Positions 1-6,069 of a stretch of DNA of 10,356 bases are shown here, one piece after another. Position numbers and translations under genes: made by a program. The notes under the pieces were generated by a model that saw only the letters and a program-made list of their open reading frames with translations, did not search any database and was not told the origin of the DNA. Numbering within the stretch: the stretch's first letter is position 1; each line of letters starts with the position of its first letter. This stretch comes from Collinsella sp. (GTDB taxonomy: Bacteria > Actinomycetota > Coriobacteriia > Coriobacteriales > Coriobacteriaceae), in NCBI GenBank assembly GCA_014871545.1, contig WGSR01000039.1:1-10356 (forward strand), given 5' to 3'.

Positions 1-11
1 CTGCGCAAGAC

Positions 12-34
12 GGAGAGCACATTAAGTGCTCTCC
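12..34. other. Left-edge hairpin, possibly over a minus-strand gene start
   Basis: A perfect 9-bp inverted repeat (GGAGAGCAC, 12-20, with GTGCTCTCC, 26-34) encloses a 5-base loop, with weaker outer pairing (4-8 with 36-40). Two readings are possible. On the plus strand it could end a gene lying left of the window; a TAA sits at 23-25, but the following T run is only three bases. On the minus strand the same bases read as an SD (AAAGGAG, 37 to 31), an 8-base gap and ATG (22 to 20), followed by codons for CSPSCA before the window ends. In that reading the hairpin would bury the SD of a gene downstream of manA. The visible coding part is too short to decide. Confidence 0.4.
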
Positions 35-168
35 TTTGCGTGCGGAACTCGCGATCGATGTTGCCCCATACGCCCGCCCGGGTCCTTGGGTAACGTTGCT
101 GAACGAGCGTTGCTTTGCCTCTCGCTTTTTGATCTGGAGAACCGGGTGGGCTGAATACTTAGACATGG

Positions 169-206
169 CAAGGGGCTCCCCCGTACATGGACGGGGGAGC
201 CCCTTG
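169..206 (-). terminator. Strong hairpin terminator downstream of manA
   Basis: A perfect 16-bp GC-rich inverted repeat (169-184 with 191-206) with a 6-base loop begins 25 bases beyond the manA stop codon. The stem is very stable, but on the minus strand it is followed by TTGCCATG rather than a real U run, and on the plus strand by TTGCGTTTGG. It could act as a strong or bidirectional transcription stop, or as a stabilising 3' end. The position right after manA favours termination of the gntR-manA unit. Confidence 0.65.
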
Positions 207-230
207 TTGCGTTTGGGTTGTTGGTGCGAC

Positions 231-1163
231 CTAGAGGTGGCTGATGATCAGTTCCATCTTGCCTTCGAGGTCGATGGAGCTGACGGTGCTCGGGGCCAGC
301 AGGTGGCTTCCCTTGTGGACGGGGTCGCCGCAGACGGTGCCTTCGCCGTTGATGACCGACAGGCACATGAAGGGCCAGCGCTGGTCGAGGGTCTTGCTGC
401 CGTCGACGCGCACGCGATCGACGGTGTAGCAGGAGTTAGACTCGAGCTCGGTCACGCCGTCGACCTCGGGCGCGGTCACCGTGCCGTCGGTCGGAGCCTG
501 AGCATCAAAGTCGATGCAGTCGAGGCTCTGCTCAATGTGCAGGGGACGCAGTTTGCCGTCGGTGCCGGGACGGTCGTAGTCGTACAGGCGATACGTCACG
601 TCGCTCGACTGCTGCGTCTCCAAAATGAGCGTGCCGGTCTTGATGGCGTGGACGGTACCGGAATCAATCTGGAAAAAGTCGCCCTTGTGAATCGGCAGCA
701 CGTTGAGCATGTCGTCCCAGCGGCCGTCCTCGATCATACGCGCGGCCTCGGCGCGGTCGTGCGCGCGCTGTCCGACGATGATCGTGGCGCCGGGCTCGCA
801 GTCCAGTACATACCAGCACTCGGTTTTGCCCAGGCTGCCGTTCTCGTGCTCGGCGGCGTACTCGTCATTGGGATGGATCTGGATCGAAAGGTCGTCCTTG
901 GCGTCTAGAATCTTAATGAGCAGCGGGAACTCCTTGCCCTCGCAGTTACCAAAGAGCTCGCGGTGCTCGGCCCACAGCCACGAAAGCGTGTGACCGGCGT
1001 ACGGGCCCTCCGCGATCTGGCAGTCGCCGTTGGGGTGGGCCGAGATAGCCCAACACTCACCGATGGGACCCTCGGGAATGTCGTAACCAAATACGGTTTC
1101 GAGCTGGCGGCCGCCCCAGATCTTCTCGTGGAAAATCGGCGTGAGTTTAATCAAATCGGACAT
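231..1163 (-). CDS. manA: Class I mannose-6-phosphate isomerase
   Basis: This 310-residue cytoplasmic zinc enzyme should interconvert mannose-6-phosphate and fructose-6-phosphate. The sequence shows the short Firmicutes-type ManA cupin fold. The N-terminus has the family pattern KLTPIFHEKIWGGR. The metal ligands are visible as Q95-I-H97-P, E115 in KTECWYVL and H172 in DSGTVHAI, and R192 lies in the QQSSDVTYRLYDYDR stretch. The length matches the Bacillus-type enzyme (about 315 residues) rather than the roughly 390-residue enterobacterial one. The start at 1163 is chosen because GGGAG (1175 to 1171) lies 7 bases upstream. An ATG two codons earlier would leave only one base of spacing, and the longest open frame (to 1223) has no SD. 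The gene follows gntR by 72 bases on the same strand, so the two are probably cotranscribed, and it ends just before a strong hairpin. No key residue is missing. Confidence 0.93.
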   Translation of the reverse strand: MSDLIKLTPIFHEKIWGGRQLETVFGYDIPEGPIGECWAISAHPNGDCQIAEGPYAGHTLSWLWAEHRELFGNCEGKEFPLLIKILDAKDDLSIQIHPNDEYAAEHENGSLGKTECWYVLDCEPGATIIVGQRAHDRAEAARMIEDGRWDDMLNVLPIHKGDFFQIDSGTVHAIKTGTLILETQQSSDVTYRLYDYDRPGTDGKLRPLHIEQSLDCIDFDAQAPTDGTVTAPEVDGVTELESNSCYTVDRVRVDGSKTLDQRWPFMCLSVINGEGTVCGDPVHKGSHLLAPSTVSSIDLEGKMELIISHL

Positions 1164-1170
1164 GTGCATA

Positions 1171-1175
1171 CTCCC
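1171..1175 (-). promoter_or_regulatory. SD that decides the manA start
   Basis: GGGAG on the minus strand lies 7 bases from the ATG at 1163 and only 1 base from the ATG at 1169. The first spacing is normal and the second is not. This sets the N-terminus at MSDLIKL. Confidence 0.7.
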
Positions 1176-1235
1176 ATAAGGTTGTGCGGGTGCCGCGTAA
1201 GACAGCTCAAAACGAGCACCCACCGGATTACAAAA

Positions 1236-1955
1236 CTAGGCCAGCGTTACGTTGTGCAGCTCAAAGCGGTCGCCTACGTTGTGCGAGATAGAATATTCAA
1301 ACGCGGTGCCGCTATCCAAGAAGCCAATCTGGTTGAGTTCGAGCAGGGGAGTGCCGGGTTTGGTATCCAGGCGCTCAGCCTCTTCCTCAGTTGCCGCGAC
1401 GGCGCGAATGGTACGGTGGAAACTCGAGATCTTGAGTCCGCACTGCTCGCGGATGAAGCTGTAGACCGACGCGTACAGGTCTTTTTTCTTAAGACCCGGA
1501 ATCAGCTCGAGTGGCATATAGGTGTACTCAATAACGATGGGCTGACCATCGACCTCGCGTACGCGCACGATGTGATAGGCAAAGTCGTCTTCGGCCATTC
1601 CCAGCTGGGTCGCAACCTCTGCCGGCGGATTGACGATCGAGAAATCGTAGACCACCGAGGTCACTTTCTCCCCGCGATGCTCGTACGAAAAGCCTTGGGC
1701 ACGGTCGTTCTTGCCTTGGAAAAACACCTGGCCGGGAAGCCCCGCCGTGTCCTTGACGTAGGTGCCCGATCCGCGCCGGCTGGTAATAAGGCCTTCCTCG
1801 GTGATCTGCTCAATCGCGCGCTTGACGGTGATCTTGGAAACGCTATACAGCTCGCAAAACTCTACGACGGTGGGCAGTTTGTCGCCCGGCTTAAGGGAGC
1901 CGTCCTCGATGCTTCGACGGATATCTGCAGCTATCGCCTCGTATTTGGGAATCAT
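1236..1955 (-). CDS. GntR-family regulator, HutC/FarR type with UTRA domain
   Basis: This 239-residue protein is a transcription regulator of the GntR superfamily. Residues 3-68 form the winged helix-turn-helix, with the typical run from KYEAIAADIRRSIEDG through PGDKLPTVVEFCELYSVSKI to GLITSRRGSGTYV. Residues about 88-232 form a UTRA ligand domain ending in the usual YSISHNVGDRFEL pattern. UTRA regulators commonly bind a sugar phosphate or similar metabolite and leave the DNA when it is present. The start is supported by AGGGAGG (1967 to 1961), 5 bases upstream of the ATG. The gene is divergent from the 6-phospho-glycosidase/PTS operon and upstream of manA on its own strand, so it most likely controls both units. 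The ligand cannot be read from the sequence; a phosphorylated form of the imported disaccharide is a fair guess. Confidence 0.92.
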   Translation of the reverse strand: MIPKYEAIAADIRRSIEDGSLKPGDKLPTVVEFCELYSVSKITVKRAIEQITEEGLITSRRGSGTYVKDTAGLPGQVFFQGKNDRAQGFSYEHRGEKVTSVVYDFSIVNPPAEVATQLGMAEDDFAYHIVRVREVDGQPIVIEYTYMPLELIPGLKKKDLYASVYSFIREQCGLKISSFHRTIRAVAATEEEAERLDTKPGTPLLELNQIGFLDSGTAFEYSISHNVGDRFELHNVTLA

Positions 1956-1991
1956 GCAATCCTCCCTTCATATTTGCGTTGATATAAAGAG

Positions 1992-1998
1992 AGTATAC
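1992..1998 (-). promoter_or_regulatory. Candidate -10 box of gntR with a GTATAC palindrome
   Basis: On the minus strand TATACT (1997 to 1992) matches the -10 consensus in 5 of 6 positions and would start transcription about 30 bases before gntR. No -35 box lies at the right distance. The box overlaps the palindrome GTATAC (1993-1998). Related GntR/HutC regulators such as TreR use operators with a TATA-type palindromic core, so autoregulation here is possible. The flanks are not symmetrical, so the operator call is weak. A second short palindrome, CCATATGG, lies at 2014-2021. Confidence 0.3.
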
Positions 1999-2063
1999 CT
2001 ACTTAAAAAGCATCCATATGGCTTTCATCAAAGAAGTTCGATAAAGAAAAATAAAAAAGACGC

Positions 2064-2091
2064 TTTACATAATAAATTAGAGCGCTATAGT
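2064..2091 (+). promoter_or_regulatory. Promoter of the glycosidase/PTS operon
   Basis: TTTACA (2064-2069) and TATAGT (2086-2091) each match the sigma70 consensus in 5 of 6 positions and are separated by 16 bases, in the most AT-rich part of the window. Transcription would start near 2098 and leave a leader of about 160 bases before the GH1 start codon. The spacer contains the palindrome AGCGCT, which overlaps the start of the -10 box. Confidence 0.6.
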
Positions 2092-2132
2092 TACAGACAA
2101 CAAGCGAGATGCATTGGCGTTTGCTTGTGCTG

Positions 2133-2223
2133 TTTGGGGACGGATTTGTTTTGGCGGGCAGGGTATCCAGATACCTGGTGCGCGCCCGCGCCGGATTGCC
2201 TGCCAAAGCAAGCCCGTCTCCAA
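2133..2223. repeat. Inverted-repeat element in the operon leader (two copies of a 22-bp motif)
   Basis: The arms 2133-2162 and 2198-2223 form a long imperfect inverted repeat. A smaller hairpin sits between them (GGTAT/ATACC, 162-166 with 171-175 in the 2000s). The left arm carries the motif GGGACgG-a-TTTGTTTTGGC-gGG (2137-2158). The right arm carries the same motif on the minus strand (2220 to 2199). They match the copy at 6074-6095 in 19 and 18 of 22 positions. The structure is REP-like and lies wholly inside the predicted leader RNA, just upstream of the SD. Confidence 0.7.
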
Positions 2224-2256
2224 CCGAAAGCTCTAGACACGAAAGCGAGGACTTTG

Positions 2257-3657
2257 ATGGCTCAGTATCAGCTGCCCCGTGACTTCTTCTTTGGCGCTGC
2301 TATGTCCGGCCCACAGACTGAGGGTCAGTGGAACCAGGGCGGCAAGCTCGAGAACCTGTGGGACACCTGGTCCATCCAGGATCTGGGTTCGTTTTACAAC
2401 TGCGTTGGCTCTTATGCCGGCAATGACTTTATGGCCAAGTACCAGGAAGACTTTCGCATTTTGAAGGACTTGGGCCTGAATACCTATCGCACTTCCATCC
2501 AGTGGAGCCGTCTGCTCGATGCCGACGGCAACCTCAACGAGGAGGGTGCTGCGTGGTATCACGAGCTGTTCCGCGCCTCTCGCGAGGCCGGCCTGGAGCC
2601 GTTTGTCAACTTGTACCACTTTGACATGCCCACCTACCTTTTTAACCGTGGCGGCTGGGAGAGCCGCGAGGTCGTTGAGGCTTACGCGCATTACGCCGAC
2701 GTCGCCTTCCACGAGTTTGGCCAGGAGATTAAGTACTGGTTCACCTTTAACGAGCCCATCGTCGAGCCCGAGCAGCGCTATCAGGAGGGCGTGTGGTTCC
2801 CGCAGCTCCACGACTTTAGCCGCGCTCGCACCGTGCAGTATCACATCTCGCTGGCACATGCGCTGGCCGTGGCCAACTATCGTCGCGCCTATGACGAGGG
2901 CGCTATTCGCGCCGATGCCAAGATCGGCATGATCAACTGCTTTACCCCGGTTTACACCAAGCAGAATCCCAGCGAGGCAGACCTCGAGGCCGTGCGTATG
3001 ACCAGCGGCATCAACAATCGCTGGTGGCTCGACCTTATTACCAAGGGCGAGCTTCCTGCCGACGTGCTCGACAGCCTGGCCGAGGGCGGCGTTAAGCTTC
3101 CGTTCCGTGCCGGCGACCAAGAGATTCTTAAGCAGGGTGTTGTCGACTGGCTCGGTTGCAACTACTACCACCCCACGCGCGTTCAGGCGCCGGCGAGCAA
3201 GATCGACCAGTACGGTCTGCCGCACTTTGCCGACGAGTACGTGTGGCCCGACGCCGTTATGAACGAGAGCCGCGGCTGGGAGATCTACCCGCAGGGCCTC
3301 TACGACTTTGGCATGGACTGCGCTAAGAACTACCCCGATCTTGAGTGGTTCGTTTCCGAGAACGGCATCGGCATCATGGACGAATACAAGAACCGAGACG
3401 CCGAAGGAACCATCCAGGATGACTACCGCGTCGACTTTGTACGCCAGCACCTGGAGTGGGTTGCCAAGGCAATTGCCGAGGGCGCCAAGTGCCGTGGATA
3501 CCATTATTGGGCCGTCATCGATAACTGGTCTTGGGCGAATGCCTTTAAGAACCGTTACGGTTTTGTCGAGGTCGACCTTATGGACGGCTACAAGCGCCGC
3601 CTTAAGAAGTCGGCAGCTTGGCTCAAGCAGGTCGCCACGACTCACGTGGTTGATTAG
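2257..3657 (+). CDS. GH1 6-phospho-beta-glycosidase (glucosidase/galactosidase)
   Basis: This 466-residue cytoplasmic glycoside hydrolase family 1 enzyme should split a PTS-imported, 6-phosphorylated beta-disaccharide into a hexose-6-phosphate and a free sugar. The GH1 entry motif SGPQTEG is at residues 17-23 and YHFDMP at 120-125. The acid/base Glu is E166 in TFNEP and the nucleophile is E368 in VSENG. The C-terminal phosphate-site region reads DNWSWANAFKNRYGFVEVD (422-440). Its Ser-Trp pair (S425, W426) and Y434 correspond to S428, W429 and Y437 of lactococcal LacG. The Trp resembles 6-phospho-beta-galactosidases more than classic 6-phospho-beta-glucosidases. The Lys of that loop is one position earlier than in LacG (K431, with N432 where the LacG Lys sits). 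The length matches LacG (468). The start is set by GCGAGG 6 bases before the ATG; the open frame continues far upstream but covers the promoter and leader. It is the first gene of the PTS operon. Substrate preference is not settled by sequence. Confidence 0.92.
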   Translation: MAQYQLPRDFFFGAAMSGPQTEGQWNQGGKLENLWDTWSIQDLGSFYNCVGSYAGNDFMAKYQEDFRILKDLGLNTYRTSIQWSRLLDADGNLNEEGAAWYHELFRASREAGLEPFVNLYHFDMPTYLFNRGGWESREVVEAYAHYADVAFHEFGQEIKYWFTFNEPIVEPEQRYQEGVWFPQLHDFSRARTVQYHISLAHALAVANYRRAYDEGAIRADAKIGMINCFTPVYTKQNPSEADLEAVRMTSGINNRWWLDLITKGELPADVLDSLAEGGVKLPFRAGDQEILKQGVVDWLGCNYYHPTRVQAPASKIDQYGLPHFADEYVWPDAVMNESRGWEIYPQGLYDFGMDCAKNYPDLEWFVSENGIGIMDEYKNRDAEGTIQDDYRVDFVRQHLEWVAKAIAEGAKCRGYHYWAVIDNWSWANAFKNRYGFVEVDLMDGYKRRLKKSAAWLKQVATTHVVD

Positions 3658-3777
3658 CGAACGGGCGAACGCCCAGACCGCGCGCCGCTGCGCGCAACAC
3701 ATGGCACATCTGGTGGCAGAGGGCGACAGACCACCGTGCGCATAGGAAAAGGCCGGATTTGAAAGTTAGGAGCAATC

Positions 3778-5121
3778 ATGGCCAGTGACAACGGAAAGAG
3801 CTTCCTCGACAAGTTTGCCGAGGTCTCTGCGAAGGTGGGAAACCAGGTTCACCTGCGTTCCCTGCGAGACGCCTTCGCGACCATCACGCCGCTCTATATC
3901 CTTGCGGGTATCGCGGTTCTTATTAACAACGTCGTGTTCCCTCTGTTCCCGCTCGATGCGGCGGGCCTTGCCAACCTTCAGACGTGGGGTTCGGCAATTA
4001 CGCTGGGCACCCTCAACGTCTCTGCCATTATCTTGGCCGGATTGATTGGCTACAGCCTCGCCAAGAACAAGCGTTTCGATAACCCGCTCGCTTGCGTGGT
4101 CGTCGCCATCTCTGCCTTCGTCATCATGATGCCGCAGCAGATTACCGCCTCGCTTGCCGCCACGAGCCCGCTGCTCACCGACAAGATCACCTCCGCCGAG
4201 GTTACGGGCGCCCTTTCGACTGCCAACACCGGCACTAACGGTCTGTTCTCGGCCATTATCATCGCTCTGCTCTCCGTCTCGCTCTTCATCAAGATCTCTG
4301 GCGTCGAGAAGCTCAAGGTTAAGCTGGGCGAGGGCGTGCCTCCCGCGGTCTCCAACTCCTTCAACGTCATGATCCCGATGCTGCTCAACCTCGCGATCTT
4401 CGCTCTTGCCGCAGCCCTGCTCGCCGTGTGCGCCGGCACCGATCTGTGCACCATCATCTCCACGTGCATCTCCAACCCGCTCAAGAGCATCATGAACGCC
4501 GGTCCGTGGGCTGTTATCCTCATCTACACCCTTGCTAACCTGCTGTTCTGCGTCGGTATTCACCAGTCCACCATCTCTGGCGCTACCGTCGAGCCGATCC
4601 TGACCATGCTCATCGTCGACAACATGGCTACCTTTGCCGCCGGTGGCACCATCCAGCCCGATCACTACATGAACATGCAGATCGTTAACAGCTTCGCCCT
4701 CATCGGCGGCTCGGGCTGCACCCTCATGCTTCTGCTCGACACGCTCCTGTTCTCCAAGAACAAGGCTTCCGAGACCGTTTCCAAGATGGCTATCCTGCCT
4801 GGTCTGTTCAACATCAACGAGCCGGTTATCTACGGTTACCCCATCGTGTACAACCTGCCGCTCATGATCCCGTTTGTCCTTCTTCCCGATCTGTTCATCG
4901 GCATCACCTATGGCCTTACCTGCGCAGGCATCATCAGCCCCTGCATCGCCCAGGTGCCCTGGACTATGCCTCCCGTCATCAATGCCCTGCTCGCTACGGG
5001 CTTTGACTGGCGCGCCGGCGTGTGGCAGGCTCTCGAGATTGTCATTGGCATGGCCGTCTACCTGCCCTTTATGAAGATTTCCGAGAAGGCAATCGCCAAG
5101 CAGGAGACTCTTGCCGAGTAG
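3778..5121 (+). CDS. PTS lactose/cellobiose-family EIIC permease
   Basis: This 447-residue membrane component of a PTS transporter binds and translocates the sugar during its phosphorylation. It has about ten hydrophobic segments spread from residue 33 to 432 after a short soluble N-terminus, as expected of the Lac/Cel (celB/chbC/lacE) EIIC family. The sugar-binding signatures are present: H262 in FCVGIHQST and E348 in PGLFNINEPVIYGYPIVYN, corresponding to the His and Glu that contact the sugar in ChbC structures. PW-T-PP at 394-399 is also typical. No EIIB domain is fused to it. AGGAG lies 5-6 bases before the ATG. It follows the GH1 gene by 120 bases with only short hairpins and no terminator between, so the two are probably cotranscribed. 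The substrate is probably cellobiose, lactose or another beta-disaccharide; the sequence alone does not say which. Confidence 0.93.
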   Translation: MASDNGKSFLDKFAEVSAKVGNQVHLRSLRDAFATITPLYILAGIAVLINNVVFPLFPLDAAGLANLQTWGSAITLGTLNVSAIILAGLIGYSLAKNKRFDNPLACVVVAISAFVIMMPQQITASLAATSPLLTDKITSAEVTGALSTANTGTNGLFSAIIIALLSVSLFIKISGVEKLKVKLGEGVPPAVSNSFNVMIPMLLNLAIFALAAALLAVCAGTDLCTIISTCISNPLKSIMNAGPWAVILIYTLANLLFCVGIHQSTISGATVEPILTMLIVDNMATFAAGGTIQPDHYMNMQIVNSFALIGGSGCTLMLLLDTLLFSKNKASETVSKMAILPGLFNINEPVIYGYPIVYNLPLMIPFVLLPDLFIGITYGLTCAGIISPCIAQVPWTMPPVINALLATGFDWRAGVWQALEIVIGMAVYLPFMKISEKAIAKQETLAE

Positions 5122-5152
5122 AACGCCTAACGTTCGTCCCTTTCACCTTGCG

Positions 5153-5177
5153 GGCGCCGGTACGCGGTGCCGGCGCC
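5153..5177 (+). repeat. Hairpin 1 in the EIIC-EIIB spacer
   Basis: GGCGCCGGTAC (5153-5163) pairs with GTGCCGGCGCC (5167-5177) as an 11-bp stem with one G-U pair and a 3-base loop. It starts 31 bases after the EIIC stop. No T run follows, so it is not a normal intrinsic terminator. It could protect the upstream mRNA against 3' exonucleases or mark a processing site. Confidence 0.65.
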
Positions 5178-5181
5178 TGCA

Positions 5182-5212
5182 CCTCTCTTCTGCGTAAGGG
5201 CGCAGAAAGAGG
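5182..5212 (+). repeat. Hairpin 2 in the EIIC-EIIB spacer
   Basis: CCTCT-c-TTCTGCG (5182-5194) pairs with CGCAGAAAGAGG (5201-5212) as a 12-bp stem with one bulged C and a 6-base loop. It lies 4 bases after hairpin 1 and has no U run behind it. Confidence 0.6.
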
Positions 5213-5231
5213 GCACAATAACCGCAAGGAA

Positions 5232-5273
5232 TATAACCAGTCGTCGTCTGCGCGCCGCGCAGTTATAAGGAGG
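5232..5273 (+). promoter_or_regulatory. Hairpin 3 next to the EIIB SD
   Basis: CTGCGC (5248-5253) pairs with GCGCAG (5257-5262) over a 3-base loop. In an alternative fold TATAAC (5232-5237) pairs with GTTATA (5262-5267). The strong SD AAGGAGG (5267-5273) follows at once, 5 bases before the EIIB ATG. The fold ends at the edge of the SD and could tune access to it. Confidence 0.45.
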
Positions 5274-5278
5274 AAACC

Positions 5279-5581
5279 ATGAAGAAGATCATGCTCTGCT
5301 GCAATGCCGGTATGTCCACGAGTCTGCTGGTCCAGAAGATGCAGGCCGAGGTTGCAAACCGTGGTCTGGATATCGAGATCGAGGCTCGTCCCATGAACGA
5401 GGCCCACGATCACCTGGACGAGTGCGACATGTTGCTGCTTGGCCCGCAGATCGGCTACACCAAGGGCGATTTTGAGAAGGAGGCCGCCGGTCGTTTTCCG
5501 GTCGAGGTCATCAACATGGTCGACTACGGCCGCATGAACGCTGCCGGCATCATCGACCACTGCGTCAGCGTGATGGGCTAG
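5279..5581 (+). CDS. PTS lactose/cellobiose-family EIIB
   Basis: This 100-residue cytoplasmic phosphocarrier receives phosphate from EIIA on a cysteine and passes it to the sugar bound in EIIC. The N-terminal pattern KKIMLCCNAGMSTSLLVQKM is diagnostic. C8 is the phosphorylated Cys (equivalent to Cys10 of ChbB), followed by the AGMSTSLL loop that cradles the phosphate. C7 beside it is an extra cysteine. The second family signature LLLGPQIGY lies at 53-61 and VEVINMVDYGRMN at 75-87. The length is normal for the family (100-106). A very good SD sets the start. The EIIA gene begins 9 bases after its stop, so B and A are tightly coupled, while the EIIC gene lies 157 bases upstream behind three hairpins. 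Confidence 0.94.
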   Translation: MKKIMLCCNAGMSTSLLVQKMQAEVANRGLDIEIEARPMNEAHDHLDECDMLLLGPQIGYTKGDFEKEAAGRFPVEVINMVDYGRMNAAGIIDHCVSVMG

Positions 5582-5590
5582 GTGCTCCGC

Positions 5591-5923
5591 ATGGAGGATA
5601 TGAACGAACTGCAGATGACCTGCTTCGAGATCATCAGCTACGTCGGTACCGCCAAGAGCATGTACATCAATGCCGTGCAAAAGGCCAAGGAGGGCGATTT
5701 TGACGCCGCCGAGGAGCTTATCAAGCAGGGCGATGAGGCCTATAACGGTGGCCACGATGTTCACATGGGGCTTCTGAAGAAGGAGGCCAACGGCGAGCGT
5801 AACGGCGAGGCTCCGTTGATTCTGCTGCATGCCGAGGACCAGATGGCCGGCACCGAGACCATGCGCGTCATGGCGACGGAGCTCATCGAGATTCACAAGC
5901 AGTTGCAGACACTTAAGGCCTAG
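5591..5923 (+). CDS. PTS lactose/cellobiose-family EIIA
   Basis: This 110-residue helical protein should form trimers and carry phosphate from HPr to EIIB. The family pattern is clear: FEIISYVGTAKSMYINAV (12-29), AKEGDFDAAEELI (32-44), the His in GGHDVHMGLL (H55) and the active-site region LILLHAEDQMAG (76-87). H80 is the phosphorylated His and D83 the conserved metal-binding Asp. One deviation stands out: LacA and ChbA read HGQDH or HAQDH, but here the second His is Gln (Q84). The start at 5591 is preferred because AGGTG lies 6 bases upstream. GTG at 5582 directly follows the EIIB stop, and ATG at 5600 would have only 2 bases between its SD and start. Both remain possible and change only a few residues. 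It is the last gene of the operon. Confidence 0.92.
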   Translation: MEDMNELQMTCFEIISYVGTAKSMYINAVQKAKEGDFDAAEELIKQGDEAYNGGHDVHMGLLKKEANGERNGEAPLILLHAEDQMAGTETMRVMATELIEIHKQLQTLKA

Positions 5924-5942
5924 TCGGCGTTATCGCCGCGAC

Positions 5943-5956
5943 GGACCGTGCGGTCC
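5943..5956 (+). repeat. Small hairpin after the EIIA gene
   Basis: GGACCG-TG-CGGTCC is a perfect 6-bp inverted repeat with a 2-base centre, 19 bases after the EIIA stop and 25 bases before the main terminator. It may be a 3'-end stabiliser or a binding dyad; nothing else supports a role. Confidence 0.35.
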
Positions 5957-5981
5957 AACAGACAACATAGTCCCTTTGACG

Positions 5982-6019
5982 GGCGCCGGGAGCCTCCGCC
6001 TCCCGGCGCCTTTATATTT
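5982..6019 (+). terminator. Intrinsic terminator of the glycosidase/PTS operon
   Basis: GGCGCCGGGAG (5982-5992) pairs perfectly with CTCCCGGCGCC (6000-6010) over a 7-base loop and is followed by TTTATATTT. The 11-bp GC stem plus U-rich tail 58 bases after the EIIA stop is a textbook terminator. It separates the operon from the ROK kinase gene. Confidence 0.9.
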
Positions 6020-6069
6020 GGGGAAGGTCTTGCGCGACCTATTGAGCGACCATTCGCGCTTCCCCAGAT

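Noticed and set aside
36..908. A 290-codon plus-strand frame over manA
   Set aside because: It crosses the manA terminator and is antisense to an enzyme with an intact zinc site.
963..1982. A 339-codon plus-strand frame over manA and gntR
   Set aside because: It is antisense to two genes with clear domains and has no SD.
2003..2206. A 67-codon minus-strand frame in the divergent spacer
   Set aside because: It has no SD and is made of the inverted-repeat element and AT-rich promoter DNA.
1762..2256. N-terminal extension of the GH1 enzyme to 631 residues
   Set aside because: The extension would cover the gntR start, the operon promoter and the repeat element; the family length and SD support the start at 2257.
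2098..2256. A riboswitch in the glycosidase leader
   Set aside because: The structure is explained by the repeated motif also found at 6074-6095; no known aptamer pattern is seen.
2233..3702. A 489-codon open frame antisense to the GH1 gene
   Set aside because: It lies opposite a gene with full GH1 motifs, and its Val/Leu/Ala-rich product is typical of the antisense frame of GC-rich coding DNA.
3766..4665. A 299-codon minus-strand frame over the EIIC gene
   Set aside because: The highly charged Gly/Asp/Arg-rich product is the antisense of membrane-helix codons.
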